Source: Aphelocoma coerulescens
Lineage: Eukaryota; Chordata; Aves; Passeriformes; Corvidae
Length of the DNA: 64,000 nt
NCBI RefSeq assembly: GCF_041296385.1
Contig: NW_027184062.1
Location: 749,001-813,000, forward strand
Reading direction: 5' to 3'
This document shows, piece after piece, positions 1 to 11,321 of this stretch; position 1 is the stretch's first letter; every line of letters starts with the position of its first letter. A program made the translations under genes and the position numbers. The notes beneath the pieces are model-generated. The model was not told where the DNA came from. It made no database searches and saw nothing but the letters and a program-made list of their open reading frames with translations.

Positions 1-1045
1 GTCTCTTGGCCTTGCCTTGTCTAGTTCTTCTTAAGGTACCCTTGCTCTGCTTCCTTTGCCTACGTCTGCCTTGCCTCGCACTGCCTACAACTTGCTGGCT
101 TTGCTTTGCCCGGCCTACCACTCTTTCCCTTGCCTTCCATGCAGGCAAGGCGCTGCAAACCGAGTGCAGGCAATTGTGGGCAAGTCAAGGGAGAGGTAGG
201 CAAGGCCAGAGCAGTGAGGGGAAAGCAAATGGACTGGTAGGCAAGAGAAGGTCCAGAAGTTAGAGGCAAGGCTGGCTGTAGGAAGGAAGGGCCACTGATG
301 GGAAGGCCAGGCAGAAACAGGAAGGGCTCAGCAAGCCAAGGCCCTGGAGGAAAACAGTAGGCAGGTCATGTGCGGGGCAGGGCCCTGCAAAGGAATGCAA
401 GGCTACAGAGGGCTAGCAGGGCAAGGCAAGGCAAGTGTTGTGTTGCCAAGGCAAGGCCAGGCAAGGCAGGTGAGAAGTACATTCAAGGACTGCTGGTGCA
501 CAAAAGTGGCCAGGACCAAGTGCTCTGTGTGGCCTTGATCCCGCGTGGGTCATCTCTCCTCTGTACCTAAAAGACTTGAGCTACCTGCCTTCCCTTGTAT
601 GCAAAAGAACTCTCTTTCTGGTCCCCGAGCTCAAGGGCAAAATGTGAATTGCCCCTCCAAGGTTCAAGACATGCAAGGATTGCTCCCAGACAAAGGCTGC
701 CCACAGAGATGAGTGTGGCAACATGCGTCCTCCCCTGGTCTTCCTCTCATGGGATCCTGAAACACCGGAGATGCTTGAGAGCTTTGAGATTCCTCGGAGG
801 AGCAGAAAGGGCAGGGCAAGGCCCAGAAATGTCATTGAAAAGGGGTGTTGAATTCCAGGTGGGGGAGGGGTGAGCAAGGTCATGCAAGGCAAGGGAGGGG
901 TTCAAGGGCAAGGCAAGGCAAGTGGTGGCTTTGCGAGGCGAGGCAAGGCAATGAGGGTCCTAGAAGGAAAAGGAAAGGTGAGGCCAGACCTAGACGAATG
1001 TGAAAGGAAGTCAGGTGGGGGATGGGTGAGCAAGTCAGTGCAAGG
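1..1045. repeat. GGCAAG-rich imperfect repeat block, copy 1
   Basis: Imperfect reiterations of GGCAAG and GGCAAGGCAA (for example near 420-470 and 905-950) interspersed with ordinary sequence. Up to about 140 the motif appears as its complement (CTTGCC); after about 150 it appears as GGCAAG. The switch is centred on a short inverted repeat near 135-158, CCTTGCC/GGCAAGG flanking ATGCA. No gene is recognised. The block lies outside palindrome 1: the right arm stops matching at about 1045. Confidence 0.7.
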
Positions 1046-1213
1046 CAGGGGAGAAAAGGCAGGTTTAGGGAAGGCTACAGAGGGGGCAGCAAGGAAATGC
1101 AAGGCATGGGGAAGCATGCGAGGAGTGGGTGCTGCCAGCCGGTGGGGATGGCAGGGGCGGGGCCACTGCAAGTAGCATGGTGGGGATGTGGAGGGGGTGT
1201 TAGTGTGCGGGAG

Positions 1214-1234
1214 GTGTGTGTGTGTGTGTGTGTG
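1214..1234. repeat. (GT)n microsatellite
   Basis: Uninterrupted GT dinucleotides, followed at about 1258-1270 by a second shorter GT run. The tract lies in the outer part of palindrome 1's left arm. Confidence 0.9.
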
Positions 1235-1338
1235 CAGTGGAGTGCAGGGTAAGTGCAGGTGTGTGTGTGCGTATACGGGGGTTTTGTGCCAGGTGCTGTG
1301 CCGGGGAGAGCCGTTCCACCGCAAGGAAGGTGTGGGCG

Positions 1339-1780
1339 TGAAAGGAGTAAGATAGATGTGTCTTTACAAAGAGACCGTGTGAATCTCTCCTTAGACAAGG
1401 CTAGGAATTTACAGGGGGGGAAGTAACAGAAGAAAGTATTCGTTCTAGAAACTGTTACTAATCAACAGAGACTGTTGCTCAGCCAAGGCCCTGCTAAATT
1501 CCTGAACCTAGAGCAAGGCAGCAAAGACTTCCTAGCATTAGGAATAGTTTGGTTTTCTTCCTTTTCCATTCCAAAAGGGGAGTGCATATTAGAGGGGGGC
1601 ATAGAGTAGGCAGTTCCGGAAGTCTGTAATTCCCGAGTACCTCAGAGGGTGCTGTTGCCAGGAACTTAGCATCAGAAGGGAGCTGCATCCCGCAATCATT
1701 TGAGAGACTCCATGGCAAAAGCCCCATGGCCTCTCCCTGGAGTTGAAGAATGTTACAGGACTCCTCTGTCTCCTTTTTGG
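1339..1780 (+). repeat. ERV-A 5' LTR (left arm)
   Basis: Aligns with 4982-5443 over its length. Shared landmarks include CTTTACAAAGAGACCGTGTG, the stretch around AGGCAGTTCCGGAAGTCTGT, and the shared end CTCCTCTGTCTCC. It lacks about 16 bases present in the 3' LTR (around 5285-5302). The canonical terminal CA is not evident, so the 3' boundary is approximate. Confidence 0.82.
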
Positions 1781-2039
1781 TGGATGAAGAAACTCAGAAA
1801 GCCACACTTCTGCCAGAACTCTCCAAGATGCCCCCTTTGCTCCCCGTGACTCCATCACTGCCCCAGGAAGCTGTCTTTTCTACCGCAGCAGTTTGACATA
1901 CAGTTAAAAGTCGTGTGGCAGAGAAAAAAGGCAAGAATTGGTTTCCAAGGGATGGCAAACAAGAGATACCAGAACCTTTGGCCCTACCAATATTAAAGCA
2001 ACTCCATTAAGAGAGTTCTTGCACTTCCTGAGGATTGGC

Positions 2040-2815
2040 AGAAGCCTATCTCATGATGTATGTTGCTGGGGGTCTTTTTAGACTGGCAAAAGGAGCTGTT
2101 GAAGGTTGCTTGATCTGTGCTAAAGCCAACAGCCAAGTTACAAAGTAACTTGCTAGAGGAGGGAGGCCTTGGGCTGCATGGCCCTTCCAAAGATGCCAGG
2201 TGGATTTTCCGGAGATGCCCCAAGTGGCAAGGCTTAATATCTTCTGGTAATCGTATGTCAGCTAGCAAGGTGGCCAGAAGTATTTCCAACTACTTCAGTA
2301 ATGACAGGATCAGTTCTTAAGGCATTTTTGGAACAAATCATTCCAAGATACAGCATTGTAGAAGCAATAGATTCAGATAGGGGAACTCATTTTGCAGGAA
2401 AGATCCTTCAAGGGGTTTTGGCTTCTTTAGGAACACAATGGAACCTCCATAGGCCCTGGCACCCCCAGAGCTCGGCTCGGGTAGAAAACAATGAAGAGAG
2501 AAATAAACACCTTTTGAAGCTGGTAATAGAAACCAAGATGCCATGGGTAGGGCTTTGGACATTGGCTTTGGTGAGAATGAGGGCCCAAGCCAGAAGAGAG
2601 ATTCAGTTATCTCCCTTTCAATCGTTGTTTGCAATTGCCCTGGTAAGTCTCCACCCAGTGGGGGGGGGTAGAGGCAAGTGATGCATTTTTAAAACCATCT
2701 GTGGCCAGGATCCTGCTTCTTGTGAAACCCCTTCAACAGGAAACTCAGCTGGTGCAAGCCCGGCCTTTGGACTTTGCTGCTTTTAACATCCAACCAGGAG
2801 ATTGAGTCCTAATTA
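2040..2815 (+). pseudogene. pol: ERV-A pol remnant: integrase, broken (left arm)
   Basis: Integrase-like fragments. A C-x-x-C pair of the zinc-binding domain lies near 2115. The first catalytic Asp falls in a Q-V-D-F context near 2192-2205. A core segment from about 2301 has the second Asp in D-S-D-R-G-T-H-F (codon 2376-2378), then P-W-H-P-Q-S-S and a Glu codon at 2484-2486. The region between the first Asp and the core contains stops and a frame change near 2290-2300. A run of eight or nine G near 2661 shifts the frame again: it is one base shorter in the other arm copies, where this open frame is longer. No functional product is expected. Confidence 0.8.
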
Positions 2816-3269
2816 AGGAGTAGAAAGAAGCGCCAGTGCTGGTGAAATGGCGTGGCCCATTCCAAGTGTCACTGACGACAGAAAACAGCCGTCAAGTAAG
2901 CTGAACACAGGTGAACCCGTCACTCTCGGGTCAAGGTCTCTGAAGCCTCGGAGATTTGCACATCTCAGCTGGAGGAGAAGGCCGGGAGGCCGTGACTGAC
3001 ACTCTGCAGGAGTGGGCCGGAGCAGTAGGCAGTGCTTCGACATCGGAAGAAGCCCCGCAGTCCTACCTTCAGACCGTCTGCTGAAATAGACTGTATAGGC
3101 ATCCCTCCTCTAGAATCTCCACTCACTTGGGGGCTAATACTTGTGGCCATTTTGTTACGTTAAGTGGTTTCTGTGTCTTCAATTGCCACAGGTGCTGCAG
3201 AAGACAACGGGAAAATTAGACTAGCTAATTAGATGACACTATTAAAACATTTTCCTTACTAATTCTACT

Positions 3270-4840
3270 TTGATATGGTTAGCTGAGTTTAGGCCAGGAG
3301 TGGGAGAATCAATTTGCAGCCTTAGGAGAAGAAGTAGCAAAAGTTTTTAACCTTAGCAATTGCTGGCTCTGTGGAGGGCCAGGAGGATCTGAAGAGTGGC
3401 CATAGTTGGCTAGCCCAGCTGAACCTAAATGGTGGGTCAATGTGAGGGCCACAGTGGGATGGGATTTGGGGCCAAAGAAGGAAGTTCATGGCCACTTCAT
3501 TCTTCTCCAACAGGCACTTATTGCCTAAATAGGATAGGGCGTGTCTATGTAGGAAAAGGCAATTGTCAATTGACTTTCCCTCTGGGCTTGAACAACTGGG
3601 TTTGGACCCCCAATTGCCCTCCTTCCAATTGTTCCAAATATCAAGGCAAATGCAATCAAATACCTGTTCGGCTCACTAACAGTAGCTGCGTAAGGCGTTC
3701 TTATCACACTTACCAAAAATATTTGGAAGCCTGTAAAGCAATGGGGAGGGACAAGGGGTTTTTTTGACCACCTGTTTTTGAGCAGTCCCCACAAAAATTC
3801 CACAAGTAGAAGACATGTTGTTTGTGATTATCAGTGGGAATGGCCACACCGGATTGGAACTCAAAGCCTTTTAGTGAGTTCTGCTCCAAATCCAACCAAG
3901 CAGCTTGCAGATGTAAATGTAGGTGGGAACCCTGTGCGGGAGCTTGGAAATGCAAATGCTGGGACCCTTATGGTGGGGCAACTCTTGTTGGAGGACCGTT
4001 AGGCCCGGGAATCCTGCTGTATTTTGAGCCACCAATTGATGACCATGGGTAGGTTCCTTTGCTAATGGAACACGGGCTTTGAAAGGACAGTATTGGATTT
4101 GTGGCCAACATGCTTAGCTCAGGTTACCTCCAAACTGGTCAGGGATATGGTATATTTAGTAGACTGTTGTTCTTTTTGCTACTACAAGTTCTGGGAAATC
4201 GCTTAGGAATCAAAATCTGTGATGATTTAATTAGAGAAAAGCAGTCAGCTGATGCAGCCCTGGCTGGAGGGAGCACCCCAAAACGGGAAAATGATGAACG
4301 GCCAACAGAACAAGTTACCCAACACGATGGACCAGCCCCTTGGAAACCTAAGGAATTAATCCCAGATGCCTGGGAACCCATTTATCATTTGAAGGAGATA
4401 ATTAGGTTACAAGCTGTCTCGGAAATAATTACCAACCAGCCAGCCACAGCGCTTGACCTTTTTGCTGAGCAACCCACTTAAATGAGGAAAGCGGTATTTC
4501 AACATTGGATGGTATTAGATTATCTGTTGGCAGAAGAAGGAGGAGTTTGTGGGAAATTAAATGACTCGAGCTGCTGTTTGCAAGCAGATGACAGCGGAAA
4601 AGTGGTCAAACAAATAACAAAGGAAATAACGTCAGCTCGTGGACCTGTCCAAATGTTGAAAGGATGGGGATGGGACATGTTTTCATGGTTAACTGGCCAG
4701 CTCTGGGCTAAATGAATACGATTCCTCCTCTTACATGCTATAGCAACTCTCATCTTTTTACCATGTGTGACACCATGCTGGCGGCAGCTCTTTCAGCAGG
4801 TGCTCAAGGGGATGCCACTAGCAGCCATGCCTACCTGATC
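3270..4840 (+). pseudogene. env: ERV-A env remnant (left arm)
   Basis: Surface-unit remnants include the gammaretroviral-type C-W-L-C motif at 3361-3372, followed by stops. The transmembrane portion is better preserved. An open segment at 4101-4481 ends in a stop, then 4482-4715 carries the [10 protein letters not shown] stretch and a cysteine cluster at 4548-4577 with seven residues between the first Cys and the Cys pair. A stop follows, and a hydrophobic membrane-span-like stretch is visible downstream (about 4717-4780). Multiple stops make this a pseudogene. Its TM portion resembles that of ERV1. Confidence 0.82.
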
Positions 4841-4966
4841 CAGAAATGACTACAAAAGGACAGAAAAGGATGTCACTGCAAATAATAGCAAAACCCAAGA
4901 AGACTCCAGAAGAAAAAAATTAAATCCATGGTAATTAAGGTTTGTAAAGACAAATACAGAGCAAAT

Positions 4967-4980
4967 AAAAAGAGGAGGGA
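4967..4980 (+). other. ERV-A polypurine tract
   Basis: AAAAAGAGGAGGGA immediately precedes the 3' LTR at 4982. This is the expected position and composition of a retroviral plus-strand primer. Confidence 0.7.
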
Positions 4981-4981
4981 T

Positions 4982-5443
4982 TAAAAGGAATGAGATGGAT
5001 GAGTCTTTACAAAGAGACCGTGTGAATCGGCCTGTAGACAAGGCTAGGAAGTTATGGCTAGTGAAGTAACAGAAGAAACTAGGAGTTCTCTAGAACTGTT
5101 ACTAATCATCAGAGACTGTTGATTAATCAAGGCCGTGTTAAATTCCTGAACCTAGAGCAAGGCAACAAAGACTTAAGAGCATTAGGAATGGGGTTCTTTT
5201 CTTTCTTCTCGATGCCAAGAGGGGGGTGCATATTAGAGGGGGGCGCATAGAGTAGGCAGTTCCGGAAGTCTGTATCTCCCGAATACCTCAGCCAGTAGGG
5301 AAAAGGAAGAGGGTGCTGTGGCCGGGAACTTGGCATCAAAAGGGGGCTGCATCCCGCAACCGTTTGACAGACGCCATGGGAAAAGCCCCATGGACTCTCC
5401 CTGTAGTCGAAGAATGTTGCAGGACTCCTCTGTCTCCTTTTCG
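4982..5443 (+). repeat. ERV-A 3' LTR (left arm)
   Basis: Partner of the LTR at 1339-1780. It ends only about 25 bases before GC content rises sharply into the CpG island, so the LTR sits directly against a putative host promoter. The 3' boundary is set where similarity to the 5' LTR stops. Confidence 0.82.
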
Positions 5444-5469
5444 GATATAAACCTCAGGCATCGTGGATT

Positions 5470-6440
5470 AATTTTCCCTAACGGCAGCGACCTGCCGCGT
5501 GGTCTCCGTGCTCCTCTCCAGCCCCCCGGGACGTGTAAAATAGTTCCCAGCGGCTCCCACCGCGCGTTGCAGACGGCTGCGCGGCCCCGGGGCTGCCCGC
5601 AGTGCTCCCCTGCCCCGCCAGGGCTGCCCGCGGGCTGCGGAGCCGCCTCGCCACCGGCGCGGCCAGGGCTGGGGCCCTTCTCGACAGCAGCCGAGGGGCT
5701 GCGGAGCGGGCGGCTGCCGGACGATCAGCTATTTTATGCCGCGCGGTGCTGCCGCCTCCATCTAGCTCTCCATCGCGCCGCCGCCCGCCGCCCGCCTGGC
5801 GCGCTCACGCTCGGCCGCGCTCGCCGCCCGCCCAGCCTCGCCGGAAGCTCTCCCGCCCGGGCTGTGCCCCGGCTCCGCCGGCAGCTCGGCAGGGCCCGGC
5901 CGCACGCGTGCTGCGTGGCTCGGAGCAGCCGCGTTGCGCCGCAGGCGACGGGGAAGGCGGGGCGGGCCGGCGCCATCGTGGTAGCGCGAGGAGAGGAGCG
6001 CCCGGGCGGGGCGGCGAGCGGCGCGGCGGTGAGCGCTTCTGCTTCCTGTCGCTCGGCGGCCGCCCACGGCAGGTGCCGTGTGACCCCGCGGAGTGGCGGG
6101 GCCGGCCGGGCGGTGCGCGGCGAGGCTTTCGGCCAGCGGCGGCCACAGCGAGAGGCTGCTGGCACTGCCCGTGCCGGTGGAGAGAGCGGGGATCCGAGGC
6201 CGGCCTTCCCCGGGCGACGAGGGGAGGCCGCCTTTGCCGCGCTGCCCTCCGTGCAGCATGTGGCCGATTCCGGCGAACCCGGGGTCTCCGCAGCGGCGCG
6301 GGCGGGAGGGAGTGGGGAACGCGCTCGGTGCCGTGCCGGCCGCTCCCGGCCAGCGCTGCGCTGCGCCGAGGCGTTTTCCCGCCCGTCCTGGGAAGGACAT
6401 AAGCGACACCGTAGTTGGAGCTTAGCTGTCAGGGGGTACA
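5470..6440. promoter_or_regulatory. CpG island, putative promoter (left arm, copy 1)
   Basis: Very GC-rich and CpG-dense for about 1 kb, flanked by AT-richer DNA. It contains GC boxes (GGGGCGG-type), an ETS-like GCCGGAAGC near 5840, a YY1-like GATGGCG on the minus strand near 5990, and a possible splice donor on the plus strand at 6029-6030 (GGCG followed by GTGAGC). Long open frames on both strands here reflect GC composition: the largest begins at a GTG and none shows recognisable domains. Transcription direction is undecided; a plus-strand non-coding first exon is one reading. Confidence 0.7.
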
Positions 6441-6449
6441 ACTTCCCTC

Positions 6450-7177
6450 CATTGGCGACCTCCTTTTCCCTCTGATTCAGCTACCTTGTGGTAGGTGCGA
6501 TGGTGCTGAAGAAGGGTGGCGGCTTGGCACAGTTGCTGTCATAGGTGGTGCGAGAGCTCCACGCAAGGAGCTTTGAGTGGCATGTGTGAGGGTAGGAGGG
6601 TACGGCACCCATAGCTGAAGGCAAAAAAGGTCAGGGCATGTCATCAGCCGCAGTCGTGCTAAGTTGTTCATCTTTGCAAACTGCTTGCCGAGTTGTTCCT
6701 TTCTTAGGTAATGGGGGCTTGTATCAACCAGAACTGCAAATGGTCAGTATTTGCAGAGAAGGTTACTTGGACTGTTGTTGAAGTGAGTGTAGCAGTTTCT
6801 ATGGCATTCTGCAAAAAAAGTGACAGGTCTCCCTGTGTTCCCCAGTTCTTAACAAAGATGAAGTTAACAAACCCCTGAAAAGAGGTTTTGCAAAACTTCA
6901 GGGATATTTTCCTACTAGTACTGTAGAGACAACCATAGTCACCTTGTCTTTCCAAAAGTGAAGGTTCCCTATTTTTGTCCAAGAGCATCAAGTGCTTTTG
7001 ATCAGCGTTTGTGTGCATGCATTAGCCTCATTCTTGCTCTTCCTTGGAGAACTTTTACAATACTCACATGATCTGTGTAGGCTGCAGACTGCAGTGGTGA
7101 ACTTCAAGGCTTCCAGCAGAAGGGAGATGCTATCCACATTTTGGATTCTCCTTAGTCTGAACCTTCAACGTCCAAGG
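6450..7177. other. Inner left arm, no gene recognised
   Basis: AT-normal DNA between the CpG island and the spacer, present inverted at 12724-13436. A 104-codon ATG-initiated frame on the minus strand (6704-7018) is also intact in the three other arm copies (12884-13198, 51740-52054, 57920-58234). The copies are almost identical, so conservation cannot be judged. No protein family is recognised. Confidence 0.5.
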
Positions 7178-9568
7178 CTTCACTTTTCAAGCAGTTGGAA
7201 GAGCTCCAAATTAAGACATGAACAGGTCTTAATTGACCTTGCCACCGCCTCAGTTAGTCAAGTAATGCTGTGCATTGGATTTGACTAGTGCAACATGTGC
7301 TTAAAATATGTAGAGTAACTCCTCGATTACCCTCTCAGAAGGGTTGGAATGGAGAACAAGGAGTTCCCAAGACAAATATTTGGTGTACGAGGAGTAGAAT
7401 TTAGGAGTTGATTGCAGAGCACTGCATGCACAAATGTCTAAGGAGAATCCATCTTTTGATGTCCCATCTATGCTTGTTCTCATTTGAAATCCTGCACATT
7501 CTGCAGGCTGGTTTTGTTAGGCTTGGGGCTGGGGAAGGAGTGATGGTGGGGGAGGAGTGGGTGTTGGTTTTGGGTTATTTTTTTGTTTCCAGAATAGTGT
7601 ACACAGAACTTGTGCCCAAAACCAGCAGTAGGAAACAATGCAGGTATAAAAGAAGGTCACAGAAATGTCAGATAATACGAATCTGAAAGCGCTTCAGTAT
7701 TTTACTCAGGAGTTTCACTCTAACAAGGTGATTTTCCTTCACAGAAATGTAGTGGCAGGCTTATGCCATGCTAGAAGTGATGACCTTTCTCTGCCCCAAA
7801 TTGAGCAGCAAAAGGTTTTGGCTCTTAATTTGAACCCCTGAGCCAGCTGTGTTTCAGGCTGCAGAAGCTGCAGCTGTTGTGGCAGACGCGGGGTGCAGCC
7901 CTGCCTGCCAGTTCCGAGCTGGCCTGCGCTGGTGGCAGCCGTCAGCGCCCGGGGTCCCCTGTGCCACCCATGCCAGGGCTCTGCCTGCCTGCCTCGCAGC
8001 CCTGGTAGCCTCAGGGAAACATCGCACTACTCCATCTGCTTTAAAAACAAACAAGCAAACAAAAAGCTCCCTGTAAATATATGTAGAAGTCTTGAAACTA
8101 ATTCTCAGCGCTTGCTCGGAGTTTGTTGATGGAGCAAATGGATTTTGGATAAACTGCTATTGCTAGTACTACTTAGGTTCCTAAACTTCAGAAGGGAGGC
8201 TATGGTGGTCACGTACCCCTGAGGAATGTTGGGAACAGTAAGACAGCTCAGTCATTTCAAGGTGGCCAGAAAATGGGTGTGGCAGTGGAGTGGACACTCT
8301 GTGAGTAGGTAGCCTTAAGTCATGTAACGACATGCACTTCAGTGGGAATTTTGCATCAACACCAAGAGATTGTGTCATGATGTGTTGCGTAACAACAAAT
8401 TGGGCCAAAATTCTGCTGATTTTGACCAAGGTGGATGGGCCACCTTCACTTAAGCTGGCAAAGGGACATAAGTCAATGATGTTTGAAAAACAGCCATGAA
8501 ACATAGCCCCTTTAGTTTGTTGCTCTGTTGCAAGTCTGCAAAGCTCTGTTGACAGGTCATTGGAAGTAGCTGTTGGAATCTAAGTGCAGTTGGACGCTTT
8601 GTCAGTCAGCATCAGCAGGAGGCTTAACGGTTTAGGTTGAGAGGTGGTGCATGGTTTTTTTTCAGAGGAATGGCCCAGTGAAGAGCAGTGTTCACTGCCA
8701 TGACTACCGTTGTAGCCTTCAAGAGCAATGGTTCATTCAGAGAGAACTTCCTTGGTTCTGCTGGTTTGGTTTCGCAGCTGGAGCAAAGGTACAGCACTGG
8801 AAGCAATTCCTAGGGCAGAAGCGGGAGATATCCGAAGCTCTGGACTTCGTTGCCTAAGTGAGCGTAGTCTAATTGGAAGAGTGGTGAGCATCAGTGATAT
8901 CAGATTTTTTACAAGTTCTTAATTCTGTCAAAACAAGAAAGAAGGAGAGTGATGAAGATGAAATCCTTTCCTCTTCAATCTGCCTATGCAACAACTTCAG
9001 CTGTAGTTGTAATGTGTATTCACCTATTTTGAATTGCCCAAAACCAGGCCTAGAGATGCTTCAGAGTCAGAGAAGCGGGTATTTGCTTTATTCGGCGCTG
9101 GGTGCATGGGGGATCACTCCTCCTAACACACACACACAGAGCACTCCATACAGTCCAGCATTATGTGTAAAATTTATGAACATTCATCACAATTCTTGGG
9201 ATAGGAGTGGTTCTAGAAATTACTTCTCGGAAGTCATTAATATCATTAGCATACGTGCCATGCATGCGCTGTGTACGCTGATGGGCGCACTGAGGAAGGC
9301 TCCTCTTCTTCCTCGAGGGTCTTTCTGATGAAGATCAGTAGTCTTTGTCACAATGCACTTTTTACCTTTCTTTCTGGAGCATGCACAGTTCTTCGGTGGC
9401 TGATGCAGCGATCTCTGTGCCGGTTTTCAAAAGATCCTGTTCCTCTTATCTTGACAAGATTAAGGCGAATCCTGCTGCTTAGGTTTTGTGATTAACATTT
9501 GGTGTCTCTTAGTAGTTCACTCGTGTTTACATGAGTTAACTATGGATCAACCCCCTTCTCAATTTTAG

Positions 9569-9635
9569 CACTGAAAGGATATTAGAGTCATTTAAAGAGA
9601 TGTCTCCTATGGAGTACTATAAAACTGCCATAATG
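9569..9635 (+). other. Candidate internal exon of an unidentified gene
   Basis: A 67-nt segment preceded by a pyrimidine-rich acceptor (TTCTCAATTTTAG, ending at 9568) and followed by a donor (ATG then GTAAGACG, at 9636). One frame is open throughout and encodes 22 residues including E-S-F-K-E-M-S-P-M-E-Y-Y-K. I do not recognise the protein. It lies 3.1 kb downstream of the CpG island on the same strand as that island's possible splice donor, so both could belong to one transcript; that link is inference. No other convincing exon was found in the spacer, so it could equally be a relic exon or chance. Confidence 0.3.
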
Positions 9636-10809
9636 GTAAGACGTTTTCATACAGTAGTTTTAGCACAGAAGTAATATATGTACAATCTTGGATGTTTCAT
9701 CCTGCTGGCTCAGGAGCCAGTATTGAGCTTTTCTCCTTTAAATCCAGTCTTAGAGCTCTGCAAGGATCACTGCAGCATGACGTTGTGACAAGGGGATGCT
9801 GATTCATGCATAAACCTTTGACGCTTTCCTTCTATCTTCAAGCAGCTTTGAAAACCAGTGATTATCTGGCATGTTGCGACTTGAGAGTCATGGTAAAGGT
9901 TTCACCAAACACTTTGTAATATCAGGCTACAGCTTTCATTCCTAAGGAAAGAGCATTGAGCAGATTGCTGGCAAAATGCTGAAAGAATGAGCCAAAACCA
10001 AAATCCTTTAATGGGAAAGATGGAAAAAATTTAGATGTGTTTATTTGAACTAAAAATAATGTGGACCAAGCCTAAATGTATTTCACACTAAATTCTTAGA
10101 ACTGATTTTAAGGGAAGAAGTGAGAAAGATGAATTCCCAAGCGGAATTTTCAGCAGCATAATATTGAGCATTTATTAGTAGAACAAAGGCATATCACAGT
10201 GCAGGAGCACTTAGCAATATTGCTAGAGGCGTGGCTCCATTCATTTTACTGTGAACTTTAGTACTTCTTTAAACATAGTCCTTAAGCCCAGAAAGTCATT
10301 TACACTTCACTCAACTTTCCCCCCTCCGTCTCTGCCCCCTTGCGCCAGCACACGCCAGCACACTGCCACCTCGGTCCTCTGAGTAGCTCCAGAATTGAAG
10401 GCAGGCACCCCCCTCCGGTGCCTCCTCAGTCTCCAACCTAATTTGTAGTTGATGGGTTCTTTGGGAGGTGTGAGTTTTGATGAGATAACAGACTTCCTGG
10501 GATGCATGCGGTTTATCTTCTTTGTTTCTTGAAGATGTCTTGGTTTCCACCTCTGTAATTTCTCAACTTAAAGGACATTTATTATCATGTGTTTCTTCCT
10601 ACGTTTCCCAACATGTTACCACTCATTCGAAGTTACAATTTACTCTAGTCTTGTTTTTACTTACCTATATTTTACCTTAACACTATTTCTACATAGTACA
10701 TTCTCACTTCTAAATGTTAAAGTGATAGATGCGAAAGACAAAATTTATCGTTCACTCATTTATCACAGGAGGAATGTGTTAGCTGCTTGTGTTGCAGTTC
10801 ACTTGTAAT

Positions 10810-11192
10810 TGTGGTCTATTACCGCAGGCCTGGGCCCTAGGGTGTATCACTGTGTCCCGCAGCCATAGGGAGGAGGAGGAGAGAAGATCCAGCAGGCAGG
10901 AATTGTGCACCAAGATTTATTCATTTAATTATTTCACAAACTCTTTTACAGACTTTTTTCTTCATAGTCTAATTGGACAAAGGATCAGCCCCCCCCCTTG
11001 GGGTGATTGGCTAAAATCCTAAACCATCCATTGTCAAAATATTTTTCTACTAGACCATAAACCAGACTTTTCAAGGTTGCAGGTGGCTTGGTTGTTTACA
11101 TACTCTGCTACCTCTTCTGTGAGAGAGAAAAGTCTCTCACAGACTTAGAAAATAGCAAGAAAATCCTCGCTAGCAGCATTTTGGTATCTACA
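10810..11192 (-). repeat. Class II ERV 3' LTR
   Basis: On the minus strand it begins TGTAGATACC (at 11192), immediately after a polypurine tract (11193-11206, CAAAAAGGGGGAAT). An AATAAA-type poly(A) signal lies in the minus-strand ATGAATAAATCTTGG context (about 10910-10925). It ends near 10810 with CA. A run of nine C at 10989-10997 lies inside it. Confidence 0.78.
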
Positions 11193-11321
11193 ATTCCCCC
11201 TTTTTGTTTGATAAGATAACAACTCCACTATTAATCCTAAATAGAAATTTACATCAGTTATTAATTCTAAATATGTCCTTAAGGCTTTAACGATCTGACT
11301 CCATAACAAGAAATTTAAAGT

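Larger units (their letters stand above)
1339..5443 (+). mobile_element. ERV-A: old gammaretrovirus-like provirus remnant, left arm
   Basis: Two related terminal repeats (1339-1780 and 4982-5443) flank internal retroviral wreckage on the same strand. An integrase core lies at about 2040-2815 and env from about 3270 to 4840, including an SU CWLC motif and a TM cysteine cluster. A purine tract at 4967-4980 abuts the 3' repeat, as expected for plus-strand priming. No gag, protease or reverse transcriptase is recognisable, so the internal region is heavily deleted. The 260 bases after the 5' LTR (1781-2039) are unassigned. Gammaretroviral affinity follows from the integrase and env motifs. Confidence 0.88.
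1046..7177 (+). repeat. Palindrome 1, left arm (copy 1)
   Basis: This segment recurs as its reverse complement in 12724-28935. From 1046 to about 6449 mirror coordinates add to about 29,978; from about 6470 to 7177 they add to 19,902. The step between the two sums is the 10.1 kb ERV1 insertion in the right arm plus a deletion of about 20 bp. The arm holds ERV-A (1339-5443), a CpG island (5470-6440) and about 0.7 kb of unassigned DNA. Inner homology ends near 7177, in the run GAACCTTCAACGTCCAA. Confidence 0.93.

Noticed and set aside
5318..6475. 385-codon plus-strand frame, plus 215-266-codon frames on both strands, over the CpG island
   Set aside because: The largest begins at GTG, overlapping frames are open on both strands, composition is Arg/Ala/Pro-rich as expected of CpG-dense DNA, and no domain is recognisable.
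6704..7018. 104-codon ATG frame on the minus strand (four copies)
   Set aside because: No recognisable protein; identity reflects arm duplication. One copy has a substitution, which is too little to judge constraint.
5470..9635. HINTW or another named avian W gene
   Set aside because: No reading frame resembling a HINT-family protein was found in the island or spacer, and the 22-residue exon candidate was not identifiable.
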